Numbered from the stretch's first letter, positions 8,174-17,895 are shown. The stretch is DNA of 64,000 nucleotides from Albidovulum litorale (GCF_025751495.1 NZ_JAOWKZ010000003.1:806001-870000), one strand, 5' to 3'. Made by a program: numbers and translations. Notes: generated from the sequence alone by a model not told the origin.

Positions 8174-9982
8174 ATGTTCCAGAGTTTCGAAAACACTGCC
8201 CGCCCCGAACAGGGGCCACCGCGGCTTGCCTCGCTCCGCGGCGAAATCGCGCGGGCCGGGCTCGACGGGTTCATCGTGCCACGCGCCGACGCTCATCAGG
8301 GTGAATACGTCGCCCCTGCGGATGAACGGCTGGCCTGGCTGACCGGCTTCACCGGCTCTGCCGGGTTCTGCATCGTCCTGCCGAAAATCGCGGGTGTCTT
8401 CATCGACAGCCGCTACCGGACGCAGGTCAAGGCGCAGGTCGATCTTGCAAGCTACGCGCCCGTACCCTGGCCCGATATCAAACCCGGTAGCTGGCTGAAG
8501 GAGCAGCTGAAATCAGGCGGACGCATCGGTTTCGACCCCTGGCTGCACACAAAGAAGGAAATCGCCGAGCTGGAAGCGGCGCTTGAGGGCAGCGGCATCA
8601 CGCTATGCCCCGAACGGAACCTCGTCGATGCGATCTGGGCCGATCAGCCCCAGCCACCGAAGGGGCCGGTCGCTGTTCAGCCCCTCGATCTTGCGGGCGA
8701 AAGCGCCGAGGCGAAACGCATCCGCATTGGCGCTGAACTGGCCGCCGCCGGACAGGATGCGGTCGTACTGACCCTGCCAGACTCGATCTCGTGGCTCCTG
8801 AACATTCGGGGCTCGGATATCGAGCGCAATCCGGTCGTGCAGGCCTTCGCGATCCTGCATGCGACCGGGCGGCTGACGCTCTTCATCGCGCCCGAGAAAC
8901 TATCGGACGCGGTCCGGACGCATCTCGGCCCCGAAGTGACGCTACGCCCGCCATCGGCCTTCGCCGCTGCCCTTCGAACGCTGACCGGCCCGGTCCGCGT
9001 CGACCGGGCGACGGCACCACTGCAGGTTGCGCGCGAACTTGAGGACGCGAATATCGCCATCAGCTGGGCCGCCGATCCCTGTCTGCTCCCCAAGGCGAAA
9101 AAGAGCGCGGCCGAAATTGCCGGAATGGAGGAGGCGCATCTGACCGACGGCGCGGCGATGGTCGAGTTCCTCGCCTGGCTCGACGCGGAACTGCCGGGCG
9201 GCGGGCTGACCGAGATCGACGTGGTCCGGGCGCTGGAAGGATTCCGGCGGGCGACGAACCAGCTCAAGGAAATCAGCTTCGAGACGATCTGCGGCACCGG
9301 CCCGCATGGTGCAATCATGCATTACCGGGTGACGAAAGATACGAACCGGCCCTTGCGGCCGGGCGAGATCGTGGTCATCGATTCCGGGGGCCAGTACCTG
9401 AACGGCACGACCGATATCACCCGTACGGTCGCCGTCGGTCCCGTAGACACGGAAGCAAAGGCCGCCTTCACCCGTGTGCTGCAAGGCATGATCGCCATAT
9501 CCCGCCTGCGCTGGCCGAAAGGCATCGCTGGCCAGCATCTCGACGCCATCGCGCGCTACAACCTCTGGCTTGCGGGTCAGGATTTCGACCATGGCACCGG
9601 CCATGGCGTCGGCTGCTATCTTTCTGTCCATGAGGGGCCGCAGCGCCTGTCGCGCACGGGCGATGTCGTGCTGGAACCCGGCATGATCCTGTCGAACGAA
9701 CCCGGCTATTACCGCGAGGGGGCCTTCGGCATAAGGATCGAGAACCTGGTGCTTGTCGAAGATGCCCCCGCACTGCCCGGCGGCGACGATCACCGCGCGA
9801 TGCTGCGCTTCCGGACCCTGACCTTCGCCCCCATCGACAGGCGACTGATCGACGCAGAGGCCTTGACCGAGGGCGAACGGGCATGGCTCAATGCCTATCA
9901 CGCCGAGGTGGCGGAGCGGATCGGCCCGCGCGTCTCGGCGCCGGCGCGCGACTGGCTCGCCGAGGCGACAAAACAGGTCTGA
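8174..9982 (+). CDS. Aminopeptidase P family (M24B) metallopeptidase
   Basis: This encodes about 602 aa, matching the long three-domain form typical of eukaryote-like and alphaproteobacterial Xaa-Pro aminopeptidases. Two creatinase-like N-terminal domains (residues 15-300) precede the pita-bread catalytic domain. Metal ligands are visible: Asp in VVIDSGGQY, Asp in GTTDITRTV, His in GTGHGVGCYLSVHEGP, Glu in LSNEPGYY and Glu in GIRIENLVLV. It removes N-terminal residues preceding proline and is probably cytoplasmic. ATG 8174 was chosen; an in-frame GTG lies two codons upstream. Confidence 0.93.
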   Translation: MFQSFENTARPEQGPPRLASLRGEIARAGLDGFIVPRADAHQGEYVAPADERLAWLTGFTGSAGFCIVLPKIAGVFIDSRYRTQVKAQVDLASYAPVPWPDIKPGSWLKEQLKSGGRIGFDPWLHTKKEIAELEAALEGSGITLCPERNLVDAIWADQPQPPKGPVAVQPLDLAGESAEAKRIRIGAELAAAGQDAVVLTLPDSISWLLNIRGSDIERNPVVQAFAILHATGRLTLFIAPEKLSDAVRTHLGPEVTLRPPSAFAAALRTLTGPVRVDRATAPLQVARELEDANIAISWAADPCLLPKAKKSAAEIAGMEEAHLTDGAAMVEFLAWLDAELPGGGLTEIDVVRALEGFRRATNQLKEISFETICGTGPHGAIMHYRVTKDTNRPLRPGEIVVIDSGGQYLNGTTDITRTVAVGPVDTEAKAAFTRVLQGMIAISRLRWPKGIAGQHLDAIARYNLWLAGQDFDHGTGHGVGCYLSVHEGPQRLSRTGDVVLEPGMILSNEPGYYREGAFGIRIENLVLVEDAPALPGGDDHRAMLRFRTLTFAPIDRRLIDAEALTEGERAWLNAYHAEVAERIGPRVSAPARDWLAEATKQV

Positions 9983-10041
9983 CATATTCCTGAAAGACTG
10001 TTCGGCAAAGCTGCCCGCAAGGGCGAAATCAGAGGTGCGAG

Positions 10042-10383
10042 ATGGCAGACCATATCAGGATCAGGGAAGCGGGCGGCACATGGGTGGTCCGCGCGGGCGG
10101 TGCGGTAATCGGCGAAAGCAAGAGGGCGCTGGAACTTTCCGAAGGAAGCTATGACCCGGTGATCTACTTCCCCCGCGACGACATCGCGATGGCCTTTCTC
10201 GACCCAAGCACAAAGCAGACGGTCTGCCCACACAAGGGCACGGCGAGTTATTTCACCATCGCCGCCAAAAGCGGGCCCATCGCCGATGCCGCATGGAGCT
10301 ACGAGACCCCGAAAGAGGGAATGGAGGCAATCGCAGGCCACCTCGCCTTCTACCCCGACAAGGTCACGGTCGAGAGGCTGTAA
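10042..10383 (+). CDS. DUF427 domain-containing protein
   Basis: This encodes 113 aa. The sequence matches the compact beta-barrel DUF427 fold: [15 protein letters not shown] at the N-terminus, YFPRDDIAM in the middle, [12 protein letters not shown] near residue 57 and [12 protein letters not shown] near 82. Family members are widespread single-domain proteins of unknown activity. It lies 59 bp after the M24 peptidase on the same strand with a GAGGTG ribosome site, and could be co-transcribed with it. It converges on the ClC gene. Confidence 0.88.
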   Translation: MADHIRIREAGGTWVVRAGGAVIGESKRALELSEGSYDPVIYFPRDDIAMAFLDPSTKQTVCPHKGTASYFTIAAKSGPIADAAWSYETPKEGMEAIAGHLAFYPDKVTVERL

Positions 10384-10396
10384 GAAGGCGCGACTG

Positions 10397-12091
10397 TCAG
10401 CTGTGTTCCTCGGCCGCAGTGTCGGCCAGCGCCTTGGCATAGGCGCGCAGCGCATCCGTCTGGAACACCGCGCCCAGCAGCTCCGGCTCATCCTCGCCCG
10501 GTGATTTCCGGATAATCGGGATGAAATCGGCCCCGGTTGCCTCAAATGTCCGCAAAGCCGTCTCAAGCGTCTGGTTCTCGCCCAGCATCGTGCCCTCGCC
10601 GATCATCTCGCGGCAAACGGCTTCGGGCGCGGCGCGGCGATGGTCCATCCCCCGCAGGATCGCCGACAGGCGGATCGTATCTGCAAGATAGGCCTGCGGT
10701 CCGGCCGCAAGATGCACACCCCGGCGTTCAAGCTGGGTCAGGAAGAACGACCGGTCGACCAGACGCGAGGCAAGCGCGGTCGACAGCGACACAGCGGTCA
10801 TCACGGCCAGCCCGGTTTCCCAGTCGCCCGTCAGTTCGAAAACAATCAGCGTGGTGGAGATCGGCGCGCCCAGAACCGCAGCCGCCACCGCACCCATTCC
10901 GGCCAATGCATAGATCGTCTCTGCCCCCGACACTTCCGGCAGTACACTTGTGGCGATCAGGCCAAAGGCGAGGCCCGTCAAGGCCCCGACGACGAGCGCG
11001 GGCGAAAACATGCCGCCCCCCATGCGCCCTCCCATCGTCACCGCGACGGCCACGACCTTGACCACAGCGTAAAGCACCGCTGCGCCCAGCCCGATCTGGC
11101 CTGTCAACGCGGCCGACGTCGTCTCGTACCCGACCCCGATGATATGCGGGAACGGGATCGCGATGGCGCCAAGCACGGCCCCCGCAAGCATCGGTCGCAG
11201 GTAGCGTGGAATACAAAGCGCCTTCTGCACGCTGTTGCCCACATCCTCGGCAAAGATCACCGACTTCATCAAGGCCACGGCGACAAGCCCCGAAACGAGG
11301 CCAAGCAGCAGGAAGGCCGGCAATTCAGCATAGAAGGCCAACCCGCCCTCACCGGGCAGCATGAACTCGGTCACGCCGCCGAATTCCAGCCGGTTGATGA
11401 CGGTGCCGGCAACCGAGGCGATGGCGATGGGGGCAAAGGCATGAACGGCAAAGTGGCGCAGGACCACCTCCAGCGCAAAAATCGCCCCCGCGATCGGGGC
11501 GTTGAAGCTGGCCGACACCGCAGCAGCCACGGCGCAGCCCAAAAGGTCCCGTCCGGTAATGCCGTTCGCATTGATCCGGTTCGACACCCAGGTGGAGATC
11601 ACGGCAGCCAGATGCACGACCGGGCCTTCCCGCCCCGAAGACCCGCCGGAACTCAGCGTGATCAGCGAGGCCGCCGCCGAAGCAAGTCCTGCGCGCCGCT
11701 CCACCCGCCCGGCGTTCAAGGCCGCGCCCTCGATCACATCGGCCACCGCCCGGACCCGCCCATCCGGCGTGAACCGGTCGAGGATCAGCCCCACAACCAG
11801 CCCGCCGAGGATCGGCACAGCCAGCACCCACCACCACGGCAACTCGCCGGCGACCGAGGCAAGGCGCAGATCATCGCTGCCGTAAAGAAAGGTCTGAAGC
11901 GCCGAGATCCCCTTGCGGAAGGCCAAGGCCGCCACACCCGCACCAATCCCGATCGCCAAAGCGATGAACCAGAACTGGATCTGGCTCGGCCCCCGCTTCC
12001 GCATCACGTCCAGCGCCCGCGCCAGTTCGGCACGAACCGCCAATGCCTGTCGGCGGGTCCAGTTCGGGGTCTCTTCCGTCACCCGGCACAT
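10397..12091 (-). CDS. ClC-type chloride channel/antiporter with CBS domain
   Basis: This encodes 564 aa. Roughly ten to twelve membrane helices span residues 37-450. Family signatures are GREGP at 153-157, whose Glu is the external gating residue, the PIAGAIFALEVV helix with Glu208 near the usual proton-pathway position, and GGGMFSPALVVGA. The C-terminal 100 residues resemble a CBS region with the second repeat less clear. The presence of both glutamates suggests a 2Cl-/H+ exchanger rather than a passive channel, which is an inference. It is divergent from the FAD oxidase gene with about 80 bp between starts. Confidence 0.93.
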   Translation of the reverse strand: MCRVTEETPNWTRRQALAVRAELARALDVMRKRGPSQIQFWFIALAIGIGAGVAALAFRKGISALQTFLYGSDDLRLASVAGELPWWWVLAVPILGGLVVGLILDRFTPDGRVRAVADVIEGAALNAGRVERRAGLASAAASLITLSSGGSSGREGPVVHLAAVISTWVSNRINANGITGRDLLGCAVAAAVSASFNAPIAGAIFALEVVLRHFAVHAFAPIAIASVAGTVINRLEFGGVTEFMLPGEGGLAFYAELPAFLLLGLVSGLVAVALMKSVIFAEDVGNSVQKALCIPRYLRPMLAGAVLGAIAIPFPHIIGVGYETTSAALTGQIGLGAAVLYAVVKVVAVAVTMGGRMGGGMFSPALVVGALTGLAFGLIATSVLPEVSGAETIYALAGMGAVAAAVLGAPISTTLIVFELTGDWETGLAVMTAVSLSTALASRLVDRSFFLTQLERRGVHLAAGPQAYLADTIRLSAILRGMDHRRAAPEAVCREMIGEGTMLGENQTLETALRTFEATGADFIPIIRKSPGEDEPELLGAVFQTDALRAYAKALADTAAEEHS

Positions 12092-12170
12092 TTCCGCGGG
12101 GCCGATTTCTCAGGGCTTCCCCGGGCCGCCCGCTTGGCCTAGGGTCGCCGCGCCCATCCCCGAGGTTTTC

Positions 12171-13547
12171 ATGCCCCACGACGCAGCGCTTGCCGAACTT
12201 GCAACCTTCTTAGGAGATCGCCTCGTGCGGTCCAAGGCCGAACGTGACCAGCATGGCCGGAACGAGGCATGGTTTCCCGACACACCCCCCGATGCCGTGG
12301 CTTACCCCGAGACAACCGAAGAGGTCGCCCGCATCGTCGCCACCTGTGCGCGCCACAACTGCCCGGTGACCGCCTGGGGCACCGGCACCTCGCTGGAAGG
12401 CCACGCACTGGCGATCCGTGGCGGCATCAGCCTCGACCTCATGCGCATGAACCGGGTGCTGCAGGTCCGGGCCGAAGATATGCAGGCCGTCGTCCAGCCG
12501 GGGCTGACGCGCGAGGCGCTGAACACCGAACTGCGCGCCACGGGGCTGATGTTCTCGGTCGATCCCGGCGCCGATGCCTCGCTTGGCGGCATGGCCGCGA
12601 CGCGCGCCTCGGGCACCACCGCCGTGCGCTACGGCACGATGCGCGACAACGTCATGGCGCTGGAGGTCGTGCTGGCCGACGGGCGGATCATCCGCACCGG
12701 CTCGGGCGCGCGCAAATCCTCGGCAGGTTACGACCTTACCGGCCTCTTCGTCGGTTCCGAGGGCACGCTCGGCATCATCACCGAACTGACGCTCAAGCTC
12801 CATGGCCAGCCCGAGGCGATCTCCGCCGCCGTCTGCGCCTTCGAGGATTTTGAGGCCGCGGTTCAGACTGTCATCACGACGATCCAGATGGGCATACCCA
12901 TGGCCCGGATCGAGTTCCTCGACGAAACCGCCGCCGCTGTCTTCAACGCCGCCAATGGCACCTCCCTGCCCGAAAAGCCCCATTTGATGGTGGAGTTCCA
13001 CGGGTCTGAGACCTCCGCCGCCGAGGATGCGAAACGGTTTGGCGAGGTCGTGGCCGAGATGGGCGGCGCGCATTTCGACTGGGCGACGACGACGGAGGAC
13101 CGGAATCGGCTCTGGAAGATGCGCCACGGGGCCTACCCCGCCTGCCTCGCCTTCCGCCCCGGCTCCCTCGGTCTTGTCACCGATATCTGCGTCCCGATCT
13201 CGCGGCTGGCCGAGGCCGTGCGCGAAACCCGGGCCGATATCGCGGCAAGCGGCCTGACGGGGCCGATTCTTGGCCATGTCGGCGACGGCAATTTCCATGC
13301 GGTCCTGCTGATCGAACGCGGCAATGAGGCAGAGCTGAAAACCGCCAAGGCGCTGGCACGGAAGATGGCGGAACGCGCGCTCAGCCTCGGCGGCACGATC
13401 ACCGGCGAACATGGAATTGGCTTCGGCAAGAAGGACCTGATGGCGATGGAACATGGTGAGGCATGGGAGGTGATGGCGCGGATCAAGCGGGCGCTCGATC
13501 CCGATGGCATCCTCAACCCCGGCAAGGTGGTGGAGGTGAACCAGTGA
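12171..13547 (+). CDS. FAD-linked oxidase (GlcD/D-lactate dehydrogenase type)
   Basis: This encodes 458 aa. A PCMH-type FAD-binding domain (residues 35-220) contains VTAWGTGTSLEGHAL and GADASLGGMAATRASGT. The C-terminal FAD-oxidase domain carries GHVGDGNFHAVLLI and ends ITGEHGIGFGKK...LDPDGILNPGKV, typical of D-lactate dehydrogenase (cytochrome) and glycolate oxidase GlcD. The likely reaction is oxidation of a 2-hydroxy acid to the 2-oxo acid, with electrons passed to the respiratory chain. The precise substrate is not determinable. No GlcE or GlcF is adjacent. The ATG at 12171 gives the family-standard N-terminus. Confidence 0.9.
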   Translation: MPHDAALAELATFLGDRLVRSKAERDQHGRNEAWFPDTPPDAVAYPETTEEVARIVATCARHNCPVTAWGTGTSLEGHALAIRGGISLDLMRMNRVLQVRAEDMQAVVQPGLTREALNTELRATGLMFSVDPGADASLGGMAATRASGTTAVRYGTMRDNVMALEVVLADGRIIRTGSGARKSSAGYDLTGLFVGSEGTLGIITELTLKLHGQPEAISAAVCAFEDFEAAVQTVITTIQMGIPMARIEFLDETAAAVFNAANGTSLPEKPHLMVEFHGSETSAAEDAKRFGEVVAEMGGAHFDWATTTEDRNRLWKMRHGAYPACLAFRPGSLGLVTDICVPISRLAEAVRETRADIAASGLTGPILGHVGDGNFHAVLLIERGNEAELKTAKALARKMAERALSLGGTITGEHGIGFGKKDLMAMEHGEAWEVMARIKRALDPDGILNPGKVVEVNQ

Positions 13548-13933
13548 CCCTGCCCGCCCCCGACGCCTTCCCCCGCGCATTCGCGAACGCATGGTCTGCC
13601 CGCGACGCGCGCGCCATGGCCGAGCTATTTGCCGAAGATGCCGATTTCCTGACGCTGACCGGCCACTGGGCCGAGGGGCGCAAGGCCATTGCCGAGACGC
13701 TGGCGGGCGAGATGGCAGGCGCCTTTTCGCGGGCGAAACTCGTGACCGGGCGGACCAAGCAGCGCACGCTCGCTCCGGGTGCCGCACAGGTGATGCAGCG
13801 CTATGTGCTGTCGGGCATCGTCAATGCCGACGGGTCCGATGCAGGCCGCGTCGGTGCGATCTTGTCGGCGGTGCTGGTGGAGGGGCCGCAGGGCTGGACT
13901 GTCGCCACGGCGCAGTTCACGGCGGAAGGGTAA
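13544..13933 (+). CDS. SnoaL-like / SgcJ-EcaC family small protein
   Basis: This encodes 129 aa from a GTG start that overlaps the upstream oxidase stop as GTGA, implying translational coupling. The sequence has the NTF2/SnoaL-like cone pattern FANAWSARDARAMAELFAEDADF followed by TGHWAEGRKAI and a final GWTVATAQF strand, as in the SgcJ/EcaC group. Such folds bind small molecules, and the catalytic role here is unknown. Coupling suggests it acts with the oxidase, perhaps on its product. Confidence 0.82.
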   Translation: MTLPAPDAFPRAFANAWSARDARAMAELFAEDADFLTLTGHWAEGRKAIAETLAGEMAGAFSRAKLVTGRTKQRTLAPGAAQVMQRYVLSGIVNADGSDAGRVGAILSAVLVEGPQGWTVATAQFTAEG

Positions 13934-13942
13934 TAGAAATAA

Positions 13943-14005
13943 GGGCAGCGCCCGACCCTGTGTGGGCGTGAAGCGCCCTCCCGGGGGGAGGGTCGGGCGC
14001 TGCCC
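13943..14005. repeat. Cloverleaf-like long inverted repeat / bidirectional terminator
   Basis: Perfect 17-bp arms (GGGCAGCGCCCGACCCT at 13943-13959 and its complement at 13989-14005) enclose two further hairpins. One has GGGCG/CGCCC arms (13964-13978), the other CCCTCCC/GGGAGGG arms (13976-13992); these two overlap by a few bases and compete with the outer stem's edge. It lies between the convergent SnoaL-like gene and glyS, so it can terminate both. It is far larger than needed for a terminator and resembles a REP-type element. Confidence 0.8.
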
Positions 14006-14026
14006 TGCGTTTCCGCCGGGCGGGGC

Positions 14027-16336
14027 CTAACCTTCCAGCTTCGTGAGGTCCGCGACGCTGAGGCAGATCGTGCGGATGCGGCTGAGCAGGTTCAGCCGGT
14101 TGCGCCGGACGATTTCATTGTCGGTATTGACCTGCACGGCCTCGAAAAACGCGTCGATGGGCGCGCGGAGGGAGGCCATCGCCGACATGGCCGCACCGAA
14201 ATCCTCATCCTTCATCGCGGGCGCGATAGCGGCCTCTGCCGTGTCGAGCGCGGCGAAGAGTGTGCGTTCAGAGGCATCCTCGGCGAATTTCGGATCGGCG
14301 CCGAAGCTGTATTCCACCCCGTCCTTTTCCTCGGCCTGGCTCAGGATATTGTTCGAGCGCTTGAAGCCCTGAATGAGGTTCCCGCCGTCATCGGTCTTGA
14401 GGAAGGCAGAGAGCGCCTCGGCGCGTTTGACCAGAAGCGTCAGGTCGTCATTGCCGGGCATGGCGAGGCAGGCGTCGATGACATCGTGCCGGATGCCCTC
14501 GTCGCGCAGATGGACCTTGAGCCGGTCGTGGAAGAAGGCGAGGAGGTCATCGCGAATAATCCAAACGCCTTGCGTGTCTACCTGCATACCGCGCCCGGCG
14601 TAGGCGGCTGCAATTTGCTCGGCCTGTTCCCTAGTTACTCGGGTTTGATCTTCCGCATCTTCCAGAGCTTCCCAGATCTGATTGATATGATAGACATCGC
14701 CTCCCTCTAAGGCTCTAAGCTCTGCGAGAGTCTGAGCGGCCTCGGAATAGTCATGCACAAACTGCTCTGTTAGGCTCTTAATGGACTTCCCGTATTGCTG
14801 TTCAATCTCAACGTCGCGTGACGCGTGAATAACCCTGCCCAAATCTAGTCGCAACTCGTTCCCCAACACCAACCGGATCACCCCGAGCGCCGCCCTTCTC
14901 AGCGCGAACGGATCCTTCGACCCGGTGGGCTTCTCGTCGATGGCCCAGAAACCGGTCAGCGTGTCGATCTTGTCGGCGAGGGCCACGGCGATCGAGACCG
15001 GATCGCTCGGCACGGCGTCGGACGGGCCGAGCGGCTGGTAGTGTTCCTTGCAGGCATTCGCCACCGCGTCAGGCAGCCCGGCGGCCTTGGCGTAATAGAC
15101 GCCCATCGTGCCTTGCAGTTCGGGGAATTCGCCGACCATCGCCGATTGCAGGTCGGCCTTGGCGACCCGCGCGGCTTCGGCAGCGAGGTCGGGCTTGGCG
15201 CCGACCAAAGGCGCGATCTCGCGCGCCAGCGCCTCGATCCGGTCGATGCGGTCGCGCTGAGACCCGAGCTTGTTGTGGAAGGTGACATTGGCCAACCCGT
15301 CGGCCATGCCTTCCAGACCCGTCTGAGCAACGGTCCGCAAGTCATTTTCCCAGAAGAACTTTGCGTCACTCAACCGCGCTGACAGAACCTTCTGGTTTCC
15401 CGCAAGGATCGTTGCCCCGTGGTCGGCGGGTTCATTGTTTGCGACCGTGACGAAGCCCTCAATCCGCCCCGTCTTCGCATTGCGGCAGGAGAAGAACTTC
15501 TGGTGCTCCTTCATCGAGGTCTGCAACACCTCAGGCGGCAGGCCAAGGAAATCTTCGCCGATCCTGCCCATCAGCACGACCGGCCATTCGACAAGCCCCG
15601 CGACCTCGGTCAGCAGGCCCTTATCCTCGACCACCTCCAACCCGGCGGCGAAGGCCGCGTTGGTGGCGTCGTGCCAGATATGCTCGGCCCGCTCGTCGGG
15701 GTCGAGCATCACCTTCGCGAGCTTCAGCTTCGCCGCGTAATCTTCAAAAGACGTTACAGAAAACGCCTCCGGCGCAAGGAAGCGATGGCCGCGCGTTGTG
15801 TTGCCTGATGCGATGCCGTCAATGTCAAGCGCCACGACCTCCGCCCCGCCCTCATCGCTCAGCAAACACAGGATCGAATGCAGCGGCCGCACCCAGCGCA
15901 AGCTTCCCGCGCCCCAGCGCATCGACTTCGGCCAGGGGAAATTGCGGATGGTGGCCTCAAGCACCCCGGCGGCGATCTCCGCCGCCTTGCGCCCCGGCTT
16001 TTCGATCACCGCGAAATAGGCCTGCCCCTTGCCTGCGTCGCGTATCTCCAGCTGGTCCATCGTCAGCCCGGTCGACCGCAGGAAGCCCTGCACCGCCTGC
16101 TCGGGCGCGGTGGTCGCGGGACCTTTGCGCTCCTCGCGCACGGCGCGGCTTTCCGCCGTCAACCCCTCCACCGCCAGCGTCAGGCGGCGCGGGGTGGAGA
16201 GCGCATGCGCCCCCGTATAGGTCAGCCCGGCCTCGACCAGCCCGTCGGTGATCAGTTTCTTCAGGTCCTCGCGGGCCTTGCCTTGCATCCGGGCGGGGAT
16301 TTCCTCGGAGAAGAGTTCGATGAGAAGGTCGGGCAT
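14027..16336 (-). CDS. glyS: Glycyl-tRNA synthetase beta subunit
   Basis: This encodes 769 aa with the family start MPDLLIELFSEEIPARMQ and the conserved KSMRWG, RGHRFLAP and HQKFFS blocks, plus the HD-like domain (HDRLKVHLRDEGIRHDVIDA) and anticodon-binding C-terminus. Together with GlyQ it forms the alpha2beta2 enzyme charging tRNA-Gly. It is about 80 residues longer than E. coli GlyS. The extra sequence lies around residues 493-596 and is coded by DNA of distinctly lower GC (see findings). The gene uses TAG as stop. The upstream DUF6446 gene abuts it as TAAATG. Confidence 0.96.
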   Translation of the reverse strand: MPDLLIELFSEEIPARMQGKAREDLKKLITDGLVEAGLTYTGAHALSTPRRLTLAVEGLTAESRAVREERKGPATTAPEQAVQGFLRSTGLTMDQLEIRDAGKGQAYFAVIEKPGRKAAEIAAGVLEATIRNFPWPKSMRWGAGSLRWVRPLHSILCLLSDEGGAEVVALDIDGIASGNTTRGHRFLAPEAFSVTSFEDYAAKLKLAKVMLDPDERAEHIWHDATNAAFAAGLEVVEDKGLLTEVAGLVEWPVVLMGRIGEDFLGLPPEVLQTSMKEHQKFFSCRNAKTGRIEGFVTVANNEPADHGATILAGNQKVLSARLSDAKFFWENDLRTVAQTGLEGMADGLANVTFHNKLGSQRDRIDRIEALAREIAPLVGAKPDLAAEAARVAKADLQSAMVGEFPELQGTMGVYYAKAAGLPDAVANACKEHYQPLGPSDAVPSDPVSIAVALADKIDTLTGFWAIDEKPTGSKDPFALRRAALGVIRLVLGNELRLDLGRVIHASRDVEIEQQYGKSIKSLTEQFVHDYSEAAQTLAELRALEGGDVYHINQIWEALEDAEDQTRVTREQAEQIAAAYAGRGMQVDTQGVWIIRDDLLAFFHDRLKVHLRDEGIRHDVIDACLAMPGNDDLTLLVKRAEALSAFLKTDDGGNLIQGFKRSNNILSQAEEKDGVEYSFGADPKFAEDASERTLFAALDTAEAAIAPAMKDEDFGAAMSAMASLRAPIDAFFEAVQVNTDNEIVRRNRLNLLSRIRTICLSVADLTKLEG

Positions 16337-16810
16337 TTACTTCTCCGCCGTTTCATTGAGTTCGTGCCAGGCAAAGGCCTGGCCATCGGCATAGACCGCG
16401 ACAACGCGGTCGACACCGGGATGGATGTTCTTTTCCGAGAGGAAGGCCAAAGCCGCGCCGGATTGCAGATCGGCACCGATGCGTTCCGCATCGAAGCAGG
16501 GGAACTGACGCGGGCCGATCAGTGGTTCGGCACCGGGATAGTCGGCATAGGTCTCGGTCATCAGCGCGAGCGACATCGGCACCTTGAAACAGGCGCGGAA
16601 GCGCAGGGGGGAGCTGTCGGAATCGATCCCCTCGAAACCGTCCGTCGGCACCGGCTCCACCGCGCCCGACAAGGCGGTCAGGCGGATTTCAGCGGCGGCG
16701 GAGGCGGGCTCCACCGGCGCGTAATACGCGTATTCCTGAACATAGTAGAGGCCGATGCCGGCCAGAAACGCCGTTACCACGATGAACCCCGCAACGATCT
16801 TTCCGTTCAC
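16337..16810 (-). CDS. DUF6446-like membrane-anchored protein between glyQ and glyS
   Basis: This encodes 157 aa from a GTG start that overlaps the glyQ stop (GTGA). A single N-terminal hydrophobic segment ([20 protein letters not shown]) is followed by a soluble domain with two cysteines ([15 protein letters not shown]), suggesting one membrane anchor with a periplasmic domain and a possible disulfide. I believe it belongs to the Rhodobacterales family DUF6446, which is regularly found in this position. It abuts glyS without a gap, so all three genes are translationally linked. Function is unknown. Confidence 0.75.
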   Translation of the reverse strand: MNGKIVAGFIVVTAFLAGIGLYYVQEYAYYAPVEPASAAAEIRLTALSGAVEPVPTDGFEGIDSDSSPLRFRACFKVPMSLALMTETYADYPGAEPLIGPRQFPCFDAERIGADLQSGAALAFLSEKNIHPGVDRVVAVYADGQAFAWHELNETAEK

Positions 16811-17739
16811 GCCGCCCGGCCTTCCGAAGCGCCACCCGCTTCGGTCGTCACGAACGCATCGGCGCATTTCTTCGCAAGCGCGCGGACCCGGCCGATATAG
16901 GCCTGCCGCTCGGTGACCGAGATCACGCCCCGCGCGTCGAGAAGGTTGAAGAGGTGGCTGGCCTTGATGCATTGGTCATAGGCGGGATGCGCCATGACGA
17001 TGCGGCGACCTGCGCCGTCGGTCTCATCCGCGGCAAGGATGCGTTCGCATTCGGCCTCGGCATCCTCGAAATGCTTCAGAAGCACTCCGGTATCGGCCTG
17101 ATCGAAGTTCCAGCGCGAATATTCCTGTTCCGTCTGGCGGAAGATATCGCCGTATTTCAGGGGGATCGGCGCGTCGGGATCATTGAACGGCATATCCATC
17201 ACATGATCGACGCCCAGCACATACATCGCCAGACGCTCCAACCCGTAGGTCAGTTCGCCCGAGACCGGGTGGCAGTCATGCCCGCCGACCTGCTGGAAAT
17301 AGGTGAACTGGCTGACCTCCATCCCGTCGCACCAGACCTCCCACCCGAGACCCCATGCGCCAAGCGTCGGGCTTTCCCAGTCATCCTCGACAAAGCGGAT
17401 GTCATGGACGCTCGCATCCACGCCAATCGCGGCGAGCGAACCGAGATAAAGCGCCTGAAGATCGGGCGGCGAGGGTTTGATGATGACCTGATACTGGTAG
17501 TAGTGCTGCAGCCGGTTCGGGTTCTCACCATAGCGCCCGTCGGTCGGGCGGCGCGACGGCTGAACATAGGCCGCGGCCCAGGGACGCGAGCCGAGCGCGC
17601 GCAGGGTCGTCGCCGGATGGAAGGTGCCCGCGCCGACCTCCATGTCATAGGGTTGCAGCACGGCGCAGCCCTTCGAGGCCCAGTAGGTCTGAAGCCTCAG
17701 GATGATCTCCTGGAACGAACGGGGGGCTGTCGTGGTCAT
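16807..17739 (-). CDS. glyQ: Glycyl-tRNA synthetase alpha subunit
   Basis: This encodes 310 aa. The sequence has the class II catalytic core of Gly[19 protein letters not shown], the motif [38 protein letters not shown] and the TYFQQVGG segment. It catalyses glycine activation and transfer together with GlyS. The ATG at 17739 (MTTTAPRSF) is preferred to an upstream in-frame ATG at 17799 because an AGGA element precedes it and it gives the family-standard N-terminus. It is the first gene of the glyQ-DUF6446-glyS operon. Confidence 0.96.
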   Translation of the reverse strand: MTTTAPRSFQEIILRLQTYWASKGCAVLQPYDMEVGAGTFHPATTLRALGSRPWAAAYVQPSRRPTDGRYGENPNRLQHYYQYQVIIKPSPPDLQALYLGSLAAIGVDASVHDIRFVEDDWESPTLGAWGLGWEVWCDGMEVSQFTYFQQVGGHDCHPVSGELTYGLERLAMYVLGVDHVMDMPFNDPDAPIPLKYGDIFRQTEQEYSRWNFDQADTGVLLKHFEDAEAECERILAADETDGAGRRIVMAHPAYDQCIKASHLFNLLDARGVISVTERQAYIGRVRALAKKCADAFVTTEAGGASEGRAA

Positions 17740-17895
17740 GTCTGGCCTGTCCTCGGGCGAAAGCGCGTTCTCAATAGGCAACAGGTGCGGGGCGGTCAAT
17801 CGGCGGCGAGGCGATTGTGACGTGACGCCGCCAGCGAGACTGCTAGGTTTGGGACCGGATTCGTTCCGATAAGAAACGACAAGGGGTTTTTAGGG

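Noticed and set aside
10640-12142. Plus-strand open frame opposite the ClC gene
   Set aside because: His/Arg/Gln-rich low-complexity translation typical of an antisense shadow. ClC is well supported.
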